Assembly: GCA_025356475.1 (NCBI GenBank)
Contig: JANXSX010000047.1
Location: forward strand, 1 to 43,032
Length of the DNA stretch: 43,032 nt
Direction of reading: 5' to 3'
Source of the DNA: Isosphaeraceae bacterium
Lineage (GTDB): Bacteria; Planctomycetota; Planctomycetia; Isosphaerales; Isosphaeraceae
The position numbers and the translations under genes are program-made. Under the pieces are notes generated by a model, which did not search any database, had not been told where the DNA came from, and saw only the letters and a program-made list of their open reading frames with translations. This document shows positions 34,124 to 42,880 of this stretch, one piece after another (the stretch's first letter is position 1; each line of letters begins with the position of its first letter).

Positions 34124-35218
34124 ATGTCGAACACCCTGAGGTTGCTCGAACCGATCCAGCTCGGTGCTTGGTCTTTGCCCAATCGAATGATCATGGCTCC
34201 CTTGACACGCTGTCGGGCAGGTGCTGGCAACGTAGCTGGTCCGCTGAACGCTCTCTACTATGAACAGAGGTCGACTGCGGGCTTGATCATCTCGGAAGCG
34301 ACCCAGGTCGCCCCTGGCGGACAAGGGTATCCGGGAACTCCTGGGATCCACTCGGCGGAGCAGGTCGAGGGCTGGAAGCTCGTGACCGACGCGGTCCATA
34401 AGGCCGGGGGACGGATCGTGCTCCAACTTTGGCACGTCGGTCGCGTCTCCCACTCCAGCTATCAGACTGACGGTGGTCCGCCATATAGTTCTTCCGCAGT
34501 GGCGGCGACCGGTATTCAGGTCGCCACCCTCTCTGGGATGAAAACGCCCGAGATCCCCCGCGCCATGACGGTCGTCGAGATCCACGATGTCATCGCCCAG
34601 TTCCGCCAAGGGGCGATCAACGCCAAGGCGGCAGGGTTCGACGGCGTCGAGATCCATGGCGCCAATGGATACTTACTCGAACAGTTCTTGCGCGACGGTA
34701 TCAACCACCGAACCGATGAGTGGGGCGGTTCAATCGCCAATCGCTCACGATTTCACTTGGCGATCACCAAAGAAGTCGTCGAGGTCTGGGGTGCAGACCG
34801 GGTTGGAATTAGGCTCTCACCAAGCGGCACGTTCTGCGACTCGCATGACTCCGACCACTTCGCCACATACCATTATCTCGTCAAGCAGCTTGATGCGTTC
34901 AAGCTTGCCTATCTTCACGTGACCCGACCGAGTGAGTCGGATCTCCGCCATGGCTCGCCGAACATTCCGCTCAAGAGTTTTCGCGAGGTCTACCACGGTA
35001 AGGTCATCGGCTGTGGAGAATTCAGCCTTACCACGGGAGAGACTGCCATTGAAGATGGATCGGTCGACTCCGTCGCATTTGGCAGACTCTTTATCGCCAA
35101 TCCCGACTTGGTCGAGAGGGCCAGGGAAGGTGCCTCCCTGAACCCGCCCGACGAACCCTCCTTTTACGCAGGGGGAGAGCACGGGTACACTGATTATCCG
35201 TTCCTTCCGCGCAAATGA
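34124..35218 (+). CDS. Old Yellow Enzyme family alkene reductase (NemA-like)
   Basis: The 364-residue FMN enzyme reduces activated C=C bonds of enones, maleimides or nitro compounds using NAD(P)H. Family signatures are clear: NRMIMAPLTRCRAG near residue 20, LQLWHVGRVSH near 100, FDGVEIHGANGYLLEQFLRDGINHRTDEWGG (in blocks, about 177-207), RVGIRLSPSG and the late VAFGRLFIANPDLVERA. AAAGGA lies about 10 nt before ATG 34124; the upstream TTG at 34082 adds no family residues. The MDR reductase gene follows 13 nt downstream. The NemR-like regulator 1.5 kb upstream may control it. Confidence 0.93.
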   Translation: MSNTLRLLEPIQLGAWSLPNRMIMAPLTRCRAGAGNVAGPLNALYYEQRSTAGLIISEATQVAPGGQGYPGTPGIHSAEQVEGWKLVTDAVHKAGGRIVLQLWHVGRVSHSSYQTDGGPPYSSSAVAATGIQVATLSGMKTPEIPRAMTVVEIHDVIAQFRQGAINAKAAGFDGVEIHGANGYLLEQFLRDGINHRTDEWGGSIANRSRFHLAITKEVVEVWGADRVGIRLSPSGTFCDSHDSDHFATYHYLVKQLDAFKLAYLHVTRPSESDLRHGSPNIPLKSFREVYHGKVIGCGEFSLTTGETAIEDGSVDSVAFGRLFIANPDLVERAREGASLNPPDEPSFYAGGEHGYTDYPFLPRK

Positions 35219-35231
35219 TCGAGGTTCAGAC

Positions 35232-36242
35232 ATGAAGGTCATCGAGATCGCCGGTAGCTTCGGGCTCGACTCACTCCGGCTTACGGAACGGCCAAAACCG
35301 ACTCCGGGGCCGGGTGAGGTGCTGGTCAGGATGAGCGCTGCTTCGCTCAACTATCGAGACCTGATGGTGATCCAGGGCATTTACAATCCCAAGATCCCCC
35401 TGCCGCGCATTCCGCTTTCGGACGGCGTCGGGCAGATTGAAGAAGTGGGGGCGGGAGTCAGCCGAGTCAAAGTTGGCGAACGCGTCGCAGGGCTGCTGGC
35501 TCCAGGTTGGATTGATGGAGCGATCACCAAGGCGAAGGTCGATAAGGGGCTGGGTGGTTCAATCGACGGTGTCCTGGCCGAATACGTCGTCTTGTCCGCT
35601 GAAGGGGTCACCCACGTCCCAACTCATCTCACCGATCTCGAAGCGGCGACTTTGCCGTGCGCAGCGGTAACCGCATGGAACGCACTTGTCACGCGAGGCA
35701 AAGTCAAAGCGGGAGACACGGTACTACTCCAGGGTACGGGCGGGGTCTCCCTCTTTGCTCTCCAGTTCGCCAAACTGCATGGGGCTCGGACGATCATCAC
35801 GTCGTCGAGCGACGCCAAGCTCGACCGCGCCAGGGCTCTCGGTGCCGATGAGCTGATCAACTACAAGACCACCCCTGACTGGGCTGCCAAAGTCGTGGAA
35901 CTCACCGATCGAATTGGAGTCGACCATGTCATTGAGGTCGGTGGTGCAGGCACGCTCCCTCAGTCCTTTAAGGCTGTCCGTGTTGGTGGTTCGATCGCCG
36001 TGATCGGTGTTCTTGCCCAGGGAGCTGGCGATCTGAGCCCGATTCCTATTCTGATGAAATCGATCAATGTCCAAGGAATTTATGTTGGCAATCGTACGAT
36101 GTTTGAAGAGATGAACCGGGCGATCGTCGGCGCGAAGCTCAAGCCAGTGGTCGACCGAGCTTATCCGTTTGATCATGTTGCAGAGGCCCTCAAGCAACTC
36201 CAATCGGCGACCCACTTCGGCAAGATTGTGATCTCATTCTGA
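35232..36242 (+). CDS. MDR-family NAD(P)H:quinone oxidoreductase-like / alcohol dehydrogenase-like protein
   Basis: The 336-residue protein has a GroES-like N-terminal domain (LVRMSAASLNYRDLMVIQG, PLSDGVGQIEEVGAGV) and a Rossmann domain with the nucleotide loop GTGGVSLFALQFAKLHGA (near 164-181). The catalytic zinc Cys/His pattern of true alcohol dehydrogenases is absent at SLNYRDL, so it belongs with zinc-free quinone or enone reductases. It starts 13 nt after the OYE gene and very likely shares its transcript, suggesting a common role in reactive-carbonyl or quinone removal. Confidence 0.88.
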   Translation: MKVIEIAGSFGLDSLRLTERPKPTPGPGEVLVRMSAASLNYRDLMVIQGIYNPKIPLPRIPLSDGVGQIEEVGAGVSRVKVGERVAGLLAPGWIDGAITKAKVDKGLGGSIDGVLAEYVVLSAEGVTHVPTHLTDLEAATLPCAAVTAWNALVTRGKVKAGDTVLLQGTGGVSLFALQFAKLHGARTIITSSSDAKLDRARALGADELINYKTTPDWAAKVVELTDRIGVDHVIEVGGAGTLPQSFKAVRVGGSIAVIGVLAQGAGDLSPIPILMKSINVQGIYVGNRTMFEEMNRAIVGAKLKPVVDRAYPFDHVAEALKQLQSATHFGKIVISF

Positions 36243-36280
36243 GAGCGCCGACCCGACGACCGACCTCGCCTTAACGCAAC

Positions 36281-36314
36281 TGGGGACGCTGAGGTCGATG
36301 CCCCAGCGTCCCCA
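36281..36314. terminator. hairpin between two convergent genes
   Basis: TGGGGACGCTG (36281-36291) pairs perfectly with CAGCGTCCCCA (36304-36314), an 11-bp stem with a 12-nt loop. It lies 38 nt after the MDR gene and 26 nt beyond the end of the isocitrate dehydrogenase gene. It is well placed as a two-way terminator, though T-runs are weak. Confidence 0.6.
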
Positions 36315-36340
36315 TGAAGTTTCAAATTACGCGAAGTCGA

Positions 36341-37798
36341 TCAATCTTCGCCTTGAGCCTTGGTGAAGGCCATCACGCCGTCGAACTCTTGAAGCTTCTC
36401 GATATGCGCCCAGGAGTGCTTGGTGGCGATCCGATTCACCACGTCCATGATCTGGGCATCGGTCACGTTGGCGTCGGGAGCGACCGCGAAACAACGAGCA
36501 CGATACTGGTCGTTGCAGTCGGTGATGTTGCCACCTGCCGGGTAAACGCGAGTTCCCCGGTTGGCGATCAGCTTGAGCTTGAAGCCCGACCCTTCCAGGA
36601 GCGTTTCGACGCTCGGCCCGAGCTGCTCGGGGAAGAGTGGCGATTCCATAAAGACGTCGACTCCGACGACACGCCGGGTCTTGGGAGTGACGAAGACGGG
36701 GTTCTTTGAGACTTGCGGTAGCTTCAATGGCTTATGCTCGCGAACCGACCACTTGGCCGAGAGCTTGCCCAAGTTCGAGATCACTGCGTCGGTGTACTCG
36801 ACGGTGCCGAGTGCCCCGTTATTATCCCCCTTGATATCGCGGGTGATCTTGCCCGACTCCAAGGTGACGAGCACAGCATGCTCAATGGCGTCGGCCTGGG
36901 TGAAGTAGCCCAGGTGACGGAGCATCATCACTCCCGAGAGCAATACCGCTGTCGGGTTGATGACGTTCTTGCCCGCATACTTAGGCGCACTGCCGTGGAC
37001 TGCCTCAAAGATCGCCACATCGTTACCAATGTTGGCCGATGGAGCAAAGCCGAGACCGCCAACGAGGGCGGATGTCAGGTCGCTCATGATGTCACCGTTC
37101 ATGTTTGTCGTGACGATCACGTCAAACTGTTCCGGCTTCTTCACAAGCTGATGGCAGCAGTTGTCAATAATGATATGATATGACTCGATGTCGGGGTATT
37201 CTTTGGCGACCTCCTCGAAGGTTCGCTTGAACATCCCTTCCGTCAACTTCATGATGTTCGACTTGGTCGCGCAGGCGACCGACTTCCGCCCTTCGCTTCG
37301 GGCGAACTCGAACGCCAACCGGCTGATCTTCTCACAGCCCTTGCGGCTAATCAGTTTCAAGCACTGCGCGACCCCCGGGGTCTGCATGTGCTCGATGCCC
37401 GCGTAAAGGTCTTCGACGTTCTCCCGAACGACAACAAGATCGATCCCACGCCCGCTGTAGGGGGTGGTGATTCCCGGCAGTTCCCGAGCGGGTCGAATAT
37501 TCGCGTAGGTCTCGAAGAGCTTCCGCAAGGTAACGTTCGCCGACTTCTCGCCAAAGCCGACCGGGGTTTCGAGCGGCCCCTTTAGCACGCACCTGGTCTT
37601 ATGGATCGACTCGATCGTATCCATGGGGACCCCGGAGGCGACCCCTTGGCGGAACACGCTGGCCCCCGCGTGATGTTCCTCCCACTCGATCGGAGCGCCC
37701 GAGGCTGCAATGATCCGCTTGGTGGCGTCAACGCATTCCGGACCGATCCCGTCGCCCGGGATCACTGTGACCACTTTCTTCGCCGTGGCGCTGCTCAT
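36341..37798 (-). CDS. icd: NADP-dependent isocitrate dehydrogenase, Thermus-like long form
   Basis: The 485-residue enzyme converts isocitrate to 2-oxoglutarate in the TCA cycle. It shows VIPGDGIGPECV near residue 10, the phosphoisocitrate-binding SANVTLRKLFETYANIRPARELPG (in blocks, about 85-110), VVRENVEDLYAGIEH, a TNMNGDIMSDL metal-binding strand and EAVHGSAPKYAGKNVINPTA. After the core (about 335 residues) comes a 150-residue extension, as in the Thermus thermophilus enzyme and unlike the 416-residue E. coli type. ATG 37798 fits the usual N-terminus. Confidence 0.92.
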   Translation of the reverse strand: MSSATAKKVVTVIPGDGIGPECVDATKRIIAASGAPIEWEEHHAGASVFRQGVASGVPMDTIESIHKTRCVLKGPLETPVGFGEKSANVTLRKLFETYANIRPARELPGITTPYSGRGIDLVVVRENVEDLYAGIEHMQTPGVAQCLKLISRKGCEKISRLAFEFARSEGRKSVACATKSNIMKLTEGMFKRTFEEVAKEYPDIESYHIIIDNCCHQLVKKPEQFDVIVTTNMNGDIMSDLTSALVGGLGFAPSANIGNDVAIFEAVHGSAPKYAGKNVINPTAVLLSGVMMLRHLGYFTQADAIEHAVLVTLESGKITRDIKGDNNGALGTVEYTDAVISNLGKLSAKWSVREHKPLKLPQVSKNPVFVTPKTRRVVGVDVFMESPLFPEQLGPSVETLLEGSGFKLKLIANRGTRVYPAGGNITDCNDQYRARCFAVAPDANVTDAQIMDVVNRIATKHSWAHIEKLQEFDGVMAFTKAQGED

Positions 37799-38109
37799 GA
37801 AACCTTCCTTACAGGAAACTCAAACGGAGATGGACCTCTATCGAGCTAGCAGTATAGCGAAGCGGGGCCCAAACGTCATTATGCCGGGGGTTCCCTACTC
37901 CTTCACGGTGACTCGACGCCCAGGCCCCGCCCAGCATGGGCGAAGCCGTTGTGCAATATGATCCGCATCACGTTCAGTCGTATACTGGGTCTCTGGACAG
38001 ACGATCACGTGCGAGTTCGGGCGAACTCCCCCTTGAGACGAGGGTGCCCGATCCTGATGCGTTTTGGAGAGCTGCAACCTGTCGATCGCCGAGTAAATCG
38101 AAGCTCAGG
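37799..38109. other. intergenic region upstream of icd
   Basis: I find no credible gene. The 60-codon minus-strand frame at 37895-38077 lacks any feature. A small GAGTTCG/CGAACTC inverted repeat with a 2-nt gap lies at 38013-38028. The icd promoter should be here, on the minus strand above 37798. Confidence 0.35.
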
Positions 38110-39183
38110 TCATACAGACGGACTTGCGGAGTTACGGCGAGAGGCCGAGCGCCTCGTGAGTCGATACATCAGGAATGCGGCGATAATCACGCCCGTGCCA
38201 ACTCCGGCAATGAGGGCGAATCGCCGATTATCGGTGGGTGGGGCTTTGGGGGTCAACGTTGATGCGACTTTCAAACCGTCCCAATACAGAAAACCCTGCA
38301 ACTTCGTGGGGGACTGCAGGACTCCTGTACCGACCGGGATGTTCATATCCGCGACGGTGAAAACCACAGGATCGACGTAGCTTCCTAACTGGTGGACCTT
38401 GACCGTCAAGTCATCATGCTGGGTCTCGCGATCACCATCCGTTACCCGGTGTCGATAACCTGAGGGAAACCACACCCCCGAGGGTTGGTGTAAGGCATAA
38501 TCCGTCTCGATGGAATGGATCTGCGGTCGACCGCCAGATGCGAAGCGTGTCTCGATTTTGGCAACGACCCATTGACGGTCTGGCAAGATCCAAGACGTAA
38601 TCTGGACACCGTTGGTCCTTGTCTTGGTGGTCACGTAACAGCGTTGACCTTGGTAGGGTTCCTCTCGGCTCTCGGTGGAGACGAGCTTATCCTGGTTGAG
38701 ATAGGAATCCACTGAAGAATGGCGAGCGTTCATCGCGCCGGCTGGATTCAATCCGAGATATCTTGGATCAACACACTTCATGTCAGAAACAGGCTTAAAT
38801 TTATCGAGGCCAATGACATTCATCATAATTTTGTTGCCGATTACATCGGATTGCTCTGTGTAGAAGATATGATCGGTTTCCCCGAAGCAGAGGGTCGTTC
38901 GCCAGGAGTTGCCAGCGTCGAACGACAAATCCAGATCGACGGGACGAAAGATGTCGTTACGGATTTTCTTGCCATCGAAAACGATTCGAATTTTATAAGC
39001 AAATGAGGTTGTTTTCATGTTGCCATCGACCATCCACCCCTCGGACATTACTTCAACATCGCCGCGTTCGACCCGAGATCGCTCGGTGATCGCACGCCGC
39101 TCAATCGATGCAGGGTCGAGTTCGGCCGCGCCGGCCCTAGCGATAGATACAACCACAAGAAGCAACGTCATCCAGCGAGACAT
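38110..39183 (-). CDS. exported protein with C-terminal membrane anchor, unknown function
   Basis: The 357-residue protein has a signal peptide (MSRWMTLLLVVVSIARAGAA) and a C-terminal hydrophobic helix (FALIAGVGTGVIIAAFLMY) followed by a basic tail. It should therefore sit in the inner membrane with its bulk outside. The middle, with strand pairs such as YQGQRCYVTTKTRTNGVQITSWILPDRQWV (in blocks) and SGVWFPSGYRHRV, recalls the half-barrel of LolA/LolB-like or outer-membrane lipoprotein-sorting folds. This is a visual impression only. An AGGAGG-like ribosome site lies just upstream of ATG 39183. Confidence 0.75.
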   Translation of the reverse strand: MSRWMTLLLVVVSIARAGAAELDPASIERRAITERSRVERGDVEVMSEGWMVDGNMKTTSFAYKIRIVFDGKKIRNDIFRPVDLDLSFDAGNSWRTTLCFGETDHIFYTEQSDVIGNKIMMNVIGLDKFKPVSDMKCVDPRYLGLNPAGAMNARHSSVDSYLNQDKLVSTESREEPYQGQRCYVTTKTRTNGVQITSWILPDRQWVVAKIETRFASGGRPQIHSIETDYALHQPSGVWFPSGYRHRVTDGDRETQHDDLTVKVHQLGSYVDPVVFTVADMNIPVGTGVLQSPTKLQGFLYWDGLKVASTLTPKAPPTDNRRFALIAGVGTGVIIAAFLMYRLTRRSASRRNSASPSV

Positions 39184-39240
39184 GGTAATCCTCCTGATTC
39201 GATCGAAGCGATAGTAAGATCATGTAATCGATAGTTGATC

Positions 39241-39275
39241 TGAAAACTGCTCGCGAAACAGGAATTTCGCGAGCA
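39241..39275 (-). terminator. intrinsic terminator after the Cys-rich protein gene
   Basis: CTGCTCGCGAAA and TTTCGCGAGCAG (39246-39257 and 39264-39275) form a perfect 12-bp stem with a 6-nt loop. Read on the minus strand it is followed by TTTTC. It lies about 63 nt after the stop of the minus-strand gene ending at 39338. Confidence 0.8.
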
Positions 39276-39337
39276 GGTCAATGACATCGAAGGGAACTGG
39301 TGGAGCACGATGGACAACAAGTTTATCTCAACGATCA

Positions 39338-39754
39338 TCAGCCCTGCGGTCCACCTGGGTTGCCTTTGCAGTTCACCTCGAGTTTGATCACCTTGGAAAA
39401 AGGTTGTCCTACGACGTTTTCATTAGGTACGCATCCACGATTTGGGTCTTGGAAACAGGTGTATACGATATAGCAAACCGCCATGTATGTTGTGGTCCCT
39501 TGAGGGACTGTTGCTGTCAGACACTGAGTTAAATTGCCGCTATTGTCCTGACAATCCCATGGTGCTGACTTAAGCACGGATCCATTGCCTGTGCAGGGCA
39601 TCGGTGCGCAGACTGGGACCGCATCCGGACATGTGCAATCGATTGGTGTAGACTCTGGACACCCAACACCAGCGTAAACCAACTGATTGACCATGATGGG
39701 CAAGGTCAGTACGGCCAATACGGCTGTACATTGGGCGAGATCGAGAACCTTCAT
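39338..39754 (-). CDS. small Cys-rich exported protein
   Basis: The 138-residue product has a signal peptide (MKVLDLAQCTAVLAVLTLP and a little more, to about residue 28). The mature part of about 110 residues has 11 cysteines (for example STPIDCTCPDAVPVCAPMPC near the start), which suggests several disulfides in the periplasm or outside. No family is recognised. AGGAG is spaced about 9 nt from ATG 39754; an ATG at 39760 is also possible. It follows the DUF1573 gene by 55 nt on the same strand and ends at a strong terminator, so the two form a likely unit. Confidence 0.7.
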   Translation of the reverse strand: MKVLDLAQCTAVLAVLTLPIMVNQLVYAGVGCPESTPIDCTCPDAVPVCAPMPCTGNGSVLKSAPWDCQDNSGNLTQCLTATVPQGTTTYMAVCYIVYTCFQDPNRGCVPNENVVGQPFSKVIKLEVNCKGNPGGPQG

Positions 39755-39809
39755 AATCATTGCTCCTACTAGGATCGACCATTCGTGTCCTCTCGCGATC
39801 CAAAATGGA

Positions 39810-40559
39810 TTACGACGAGACCGTATGGTCACTACCAACCCTCAACGATCGCCGTTCGGCTTCACGACCGCCCGCCGAGGTGGCGAGACCAACGAAGTAC
39901 GTCGGCTCGGCAACACTATTTGTAAGAATCTTCAAGGACAGGTTTCGTGATAAGTTGAGATCTGGGTGCTCGCCAGGTTCATATCGGACTTCGATTGCGT
40001 GGTCGGAAACTATTCGAGATTTGAACATCTTTCCAGGAGAGACCACCTTTAGGAATTTTACATCGGCGAGCCGTCCCGGTTGCAGAGTGAGGACTTGAGT
40101 CGCCTCTTCAACCACGTCAAAAGAGAGATTCGACGGTTCACATGAATAATCCGCAATAACATTTGCCCTTAGCCGGAGCGGCAATTGAACAAATTCGCGC
40201 TGCTGGTCATAACCTACGATGATAACGTTGGTCGAATTGATCCCTCTTTTCGAACGAGTCTCCCAAACGACCTCTACCGTCGCTTTTTCGCCAGGTAGCA
40301 AGGAATTTTTAGAGATCTTGACCGAGGCGCAGTCGCAATCTTTCAACATATTATGGATTGTTATTGTAGTTGGACTCGAATTCTTCACTTCGAATTGCTC
40401 GTTCAGTATCAGCCCTTGGCCAACGTCACCGAGATCCTTGAGCGGCTTAACGCAAACCAGGCCTATATCAAGATGCTCGGTGGTAGAGAGTAAAAGCACA
40501 CAGACCATCGAGGCTAAGATTGAGCCCCCGAGGCAGATAGACATGATAATCCGTCTCAT
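39810..40559 (-). CDS. DUF1573 domain exported protein
   Basis: The 249-residue protein has an N-terminal signal or anchor sequence (SICLGGSILASMVCVLLLS) and an Ig-like DUF1573 domain. LGDVGQGLILNEQFEVKNSSPTTITI (in blocks) leads to the typical CDCASVKISKNSLLPGEKATVEVVW, where the Cys-x-Cys replaces the more common SCGC. A second Ig-like half follows. Planctomycetes have many such proteins, thought to lie on the cell surface; function is unknown. AAGGAG (on the minus strand, plus-strand 40570-40575) precedes ATG 40559 by 10 nt. The leader region carries the (GAAT)10 repeat. Confidence 0.82.
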   Translation of the reverse strand: MRRIIMSICLGGSILASMVCVLLLSTTEHLDIGLVCVKPLKDLGDVGQGLILNEQFEVKNSSPTTITIHNMLKDCDCASVKISKNSLLPGEKATVEVVWETRSKRGINSTNVIIVGYDQQREFVQLPLRLRANVIADYSCEPSNLSFDVVEEATQVLTLQPGRLADVKFLKVVSPGKMFKSRIVSDHAIEVRYEPGEHPDLNLSRNLSLKILTNSVAEPTYFVGLATSAGGREAERRSLRVGSDHTVSS

Positions 40560-40590
40560 TATCTACGCACTCCTTAAGTGACGAGAGCCT

Positions 40591-40632
40591 GAATGAATGA
40601 ATGAATGAATGAATGAATGAATGAATGAATGA
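40591..40632. repeat. tetranucleotide microsatellite (GAAT)10
   Basis: Ten perfect GAAT units plus GA run from 40591 to 40632 in the 224-bp space between the divergent DUF1573 and DUF1559 genes. It starts 32 bp upstream of the DUF1573 start codon, so changes in repeat number would alter its leader or promoter. Confidence 0.97.
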
Positions 40633-40783
40633 TCTCGACGCTAACAGGAAAGGATACGCGACGCAAGTGAAAAAAATAAATTTTTTGAAATTTGGATTGT
40701 TTTATCCTGCGTGTTGCGAATCGTGTTAGATTACAGTCTCCAGATCCTTCAGCGAATCGATGATTTTTGGAAAGGAACTTCCT

Positions 40784-41839
40784 ATGCCGCCTTGTTCGTC
40801 CAAGCAGAATCTGCGACAGAGCAGGGCATTTACCCTGATCGAGCTTATGGTTGTCGTGACAATTCTTGGGATCTTGATCGGATTAATATTGCCGGCCGTC
40901 CAGGCCGCACGTGAAGCGGCCCGGCGCATTCAATGCTCAAACTCGCTGAAACAATTAGGTCTCGCAACGCATTCCTATAACGATCGATGGGGTTGTCTAC
41001 CGATCGGCAACCCCCTTTTTTCCTATCCAGACATGGGTAACCGCGACGGTCAAAGTATTTTTGTGTCGATGTTGTCGGATTTTGAACAAACGAACATATT
41101 CAATAGTATAAATTTTTCACAAAATATCGCTACGCTGTCGAATACGACGACGCTCCAATACGGGATCTCTGTGTTGTGGTGTCCCAGTGACTCAGGGATC
41201 GAGCGTATCGAAAGAATCCCCTATGTCGTTGGTGATCTTGCTCCGAACAGGACAGTCGTGCGTTACACCAGTTATGCCGGGTGCGCAGGGACTTGGTGTA
41301 ACCACCCTCTGTCTTACAATAAGTTAGCGGTTTCGCGGATACCGGCTCTGACAGCGAACGCCAATGGTGCTTTCTTCCTTCGAGGTCGCGTGGATTTTGC
41401 TCAGTTCACAGATGGGTTGAGCAACACCTTCTTAATTGGTGAACGCGCCCATTCCGGGCTCGACACCGAAACGGCCCGAGACTGGCATTGGTGGTTCTCA
41501 AGCTATTGTACTGACACACTCTTTCATACGCTTTACCCGATAAACCCGCTACGAAAGCTGCGTACTCCTCACTCCTCACCATCTTTCCCGAACGCTTACT
41601 GCGACGCTGCGTCCAGCGTCCACCCAGGTGGTGCCAATTTCGGCTTCGCCGACGGCTCGGTCCGTTTCCTCAAAGACAGGATCGACACCTGGCCGTTCGA
41701 TCCGTCGGACGGCCAACCCCTCGGCGTGGTCGGCCAATACAACCTTCCTTACCGTCTCTCGCCCAAGGTGAGGTTGGGTGTTTACCAGGCGCTGTCGACT
41801 CGGGCGGGTGGCGAGGTCGCCAGCGACCTGGGACTGTGA
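40784..41839 (+). CDS. DUF1559 protein with prepilin-type N-terminal signal
   Basis: The 351-residue protein starts with a type IV pilin/pseudopilin motif (RAFTLIELMVVVTILGILIG), followed by the planctomycete DUF1559 signature LPAVQAAREAARRIQCSNSLKQLGLATHSY (in blocks). It ends with the H-X9-DG-type block HPGGANFGFADGSVRFLKD. These are exported, surface-located proteins present in dozens to hundreds of copies per planctomycete genome. AAAGGA (40771-40776) sets the start at ATG 40784 rather than 40760. Confidence 0.93.
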   Translation: MPPCSSKQNLRQSRAFTLIELMVVVTILGILIGLILPAVQAAREAARRIQCSNSLKQLGLATHSYNDRWGCLPIGNPLFSYPDMGNRDGQSIFVSMLSDFEQTNIFNSINFSQNIATLSNTTTLQYGISVLWCPSDSGIERIERIPYVVGDLAPNRTVVRYTSYAGCAGTWCNHPLSYNKLAVSRIPALTANANGAFFLRGRVDFAQFTDGLSNTFLIGERAHSGLDTETARDWHWWFSSYCTDTLFHTLYPINPLRKLRTPHSSPSFPNAYCDAASSVHPGGANFGFADGSVRFLKDRIDTWPFDPSDGQPLGVVGQYNLPYRLSPKVRLGVYQALSTRAGGEVASDLGL

Positions 41840-41900
41840 GAATTCATTCGTCAACTGCTTTTGCGAACATCTGCGGATCACGCAAATAAAGATCGTGTGT

Positions 41901-42596
41901 TCATGACAGCACTCTGCTCCGCTCGCGAGCGAAGTGGGGCTTGGGGACACTTGATGCGGGGGCGATCGCCTCGTTGAGGACGAACGGAGCAAAACCATGA
42001 TGGACGGCTTGAGTTGTTGAGGTCAAACCTGACTGCGTGAAGAGGTCGCGGAAGCGGGCTCGCGAACAGTGATGGACTGCTCCTTCGCGATAGGTCACGC
42101 ACAGGTCATAAATGAACCAACCCCAGAGTCCATCGCGGAAACCATCGATCAGCATCACGCGCCCGCCCGGCTTCAAGACCCTGGTCATCTCGGCGACCGC
42201 TCGGTCCTGATGAGGATAGTGATGGAAGCTATTGGCACAGGTCACCACGTCGAAGGTTCCTGCGCCGAAGGGCAGGCGTTCGCTATCTGCCTGGATCGGC
42301 TGGACGTGGGCAGAGTGGGTTTTCCAGCGGTTCTTGCCTTGCTGGAGCATGCCGGCAACGAGGTCGATGCCCCAGACTTGCGCTGAGGGAAGGGCCTCGC
42401 GAATCCGAGCTGCAAAGACTCCGGTCCCGCATCCCACGTCGAGGATCTTCAGAGGTCGATCACCATAAGTCGTCTTCAAACGGCGGATAATCGCTCGATG
42501 CGATGGACCAAAGAGCAGAGTCTGTAAGATGCACTTGTCGTAGCTCTCGCTCCAACGCGTGAACTCTTCGGTCGCCTGTTCTTTGTCGTAACTCAT
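41901..42596 (-). CDS. class I SAM-dependent methyltransferase
   Basis: The 231-residue protein has motif I (LKILDVGCGTGVFAARI), VWGIDLVAGMLQQGK, QADSERLPFGAGTFDVVTCANSFHHYPHQ (in blocks) and VLKPGGRVMLIDGFRDG, matching the UbiE/Methyltransf_11 group; substrate unknown. It is not closely similar to the other methyltransferase at 31203. GGAGG lies about 8 nt before ATG 42596; the frame opens further up at 42698. It converges with the DUF1559 gene. Confidence 0.9.
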   Translation of the reverse strand: MSYDKEQATEEFTRWSESYDKCILQTLLFGPSHRAIIRRLKTTYGDRPLKILDVGCGTGVFAARIREALPSAQVWGIDLVAGMLQQGKNRWKTHSAHVQPIQADSERLPFGAGTFDVVTCANSFHHYPHQDRAVAEMTRVLKPGGRVMLIDGFRDGLWGWFIYDLCVTYREGAVHHCSRARFRDLFTQSGLTSTTQAVHHGFAPFVLNEAIAPASSVPKPHFARERSRVLS

Positions 42597-42823
42597 GGTG
42601 CCATCCTCCGTGCGTGCATGGTGCAAGATCAAGTGGGGTCCGTCCTCGACGACTTGGTTCATACGGCAAGTTGAGGACTTTGAGAAGATCAATCTCACCA
42701 GGAGGATTGGAGTTCTATGGCGTTTGCCATCAACCCGTTCCCAGGGTGCGCTTCGCGACCCTTCGCTCTGTTGTTAGACACCGTTGGTGTCAAGAGTACA
42801 GGACGGACGGTTGAGCGAGGATT
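42597..42823. other. intergenic region right of the methyltransferase
   Basis: I see no gene here. It should hold the methyltransferase promoter on the minus strand. Short plus-strand frames at 42595-42814 have no family features. Confidence 0.3.
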
Positions 42824-42880
42824 TCATCCCGCAGGGATGACAGCGATTAGACATAATGGCTGGCATCCCTCGGAACGCTG
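42824..42880. repeat. REP-like palindromic repeats
   Basis: TCATCCC-GCA-GGGATGA is a perfect 7-bp hairpin (42824-42840). GGGATGACAG within it also pairs, with one mismatch, with CTGGCATCCC at 42861-42870. This nested palindrome abuts the 125-bp inverted-repeat element. Confidence 0.6.

Noticed and set aside
40591-40632. CRISPR-like array
   Set aside because: The units are 4 bp with no spacers; it is a microsatellite. No CRISPR array or cas gene is seen in the window.
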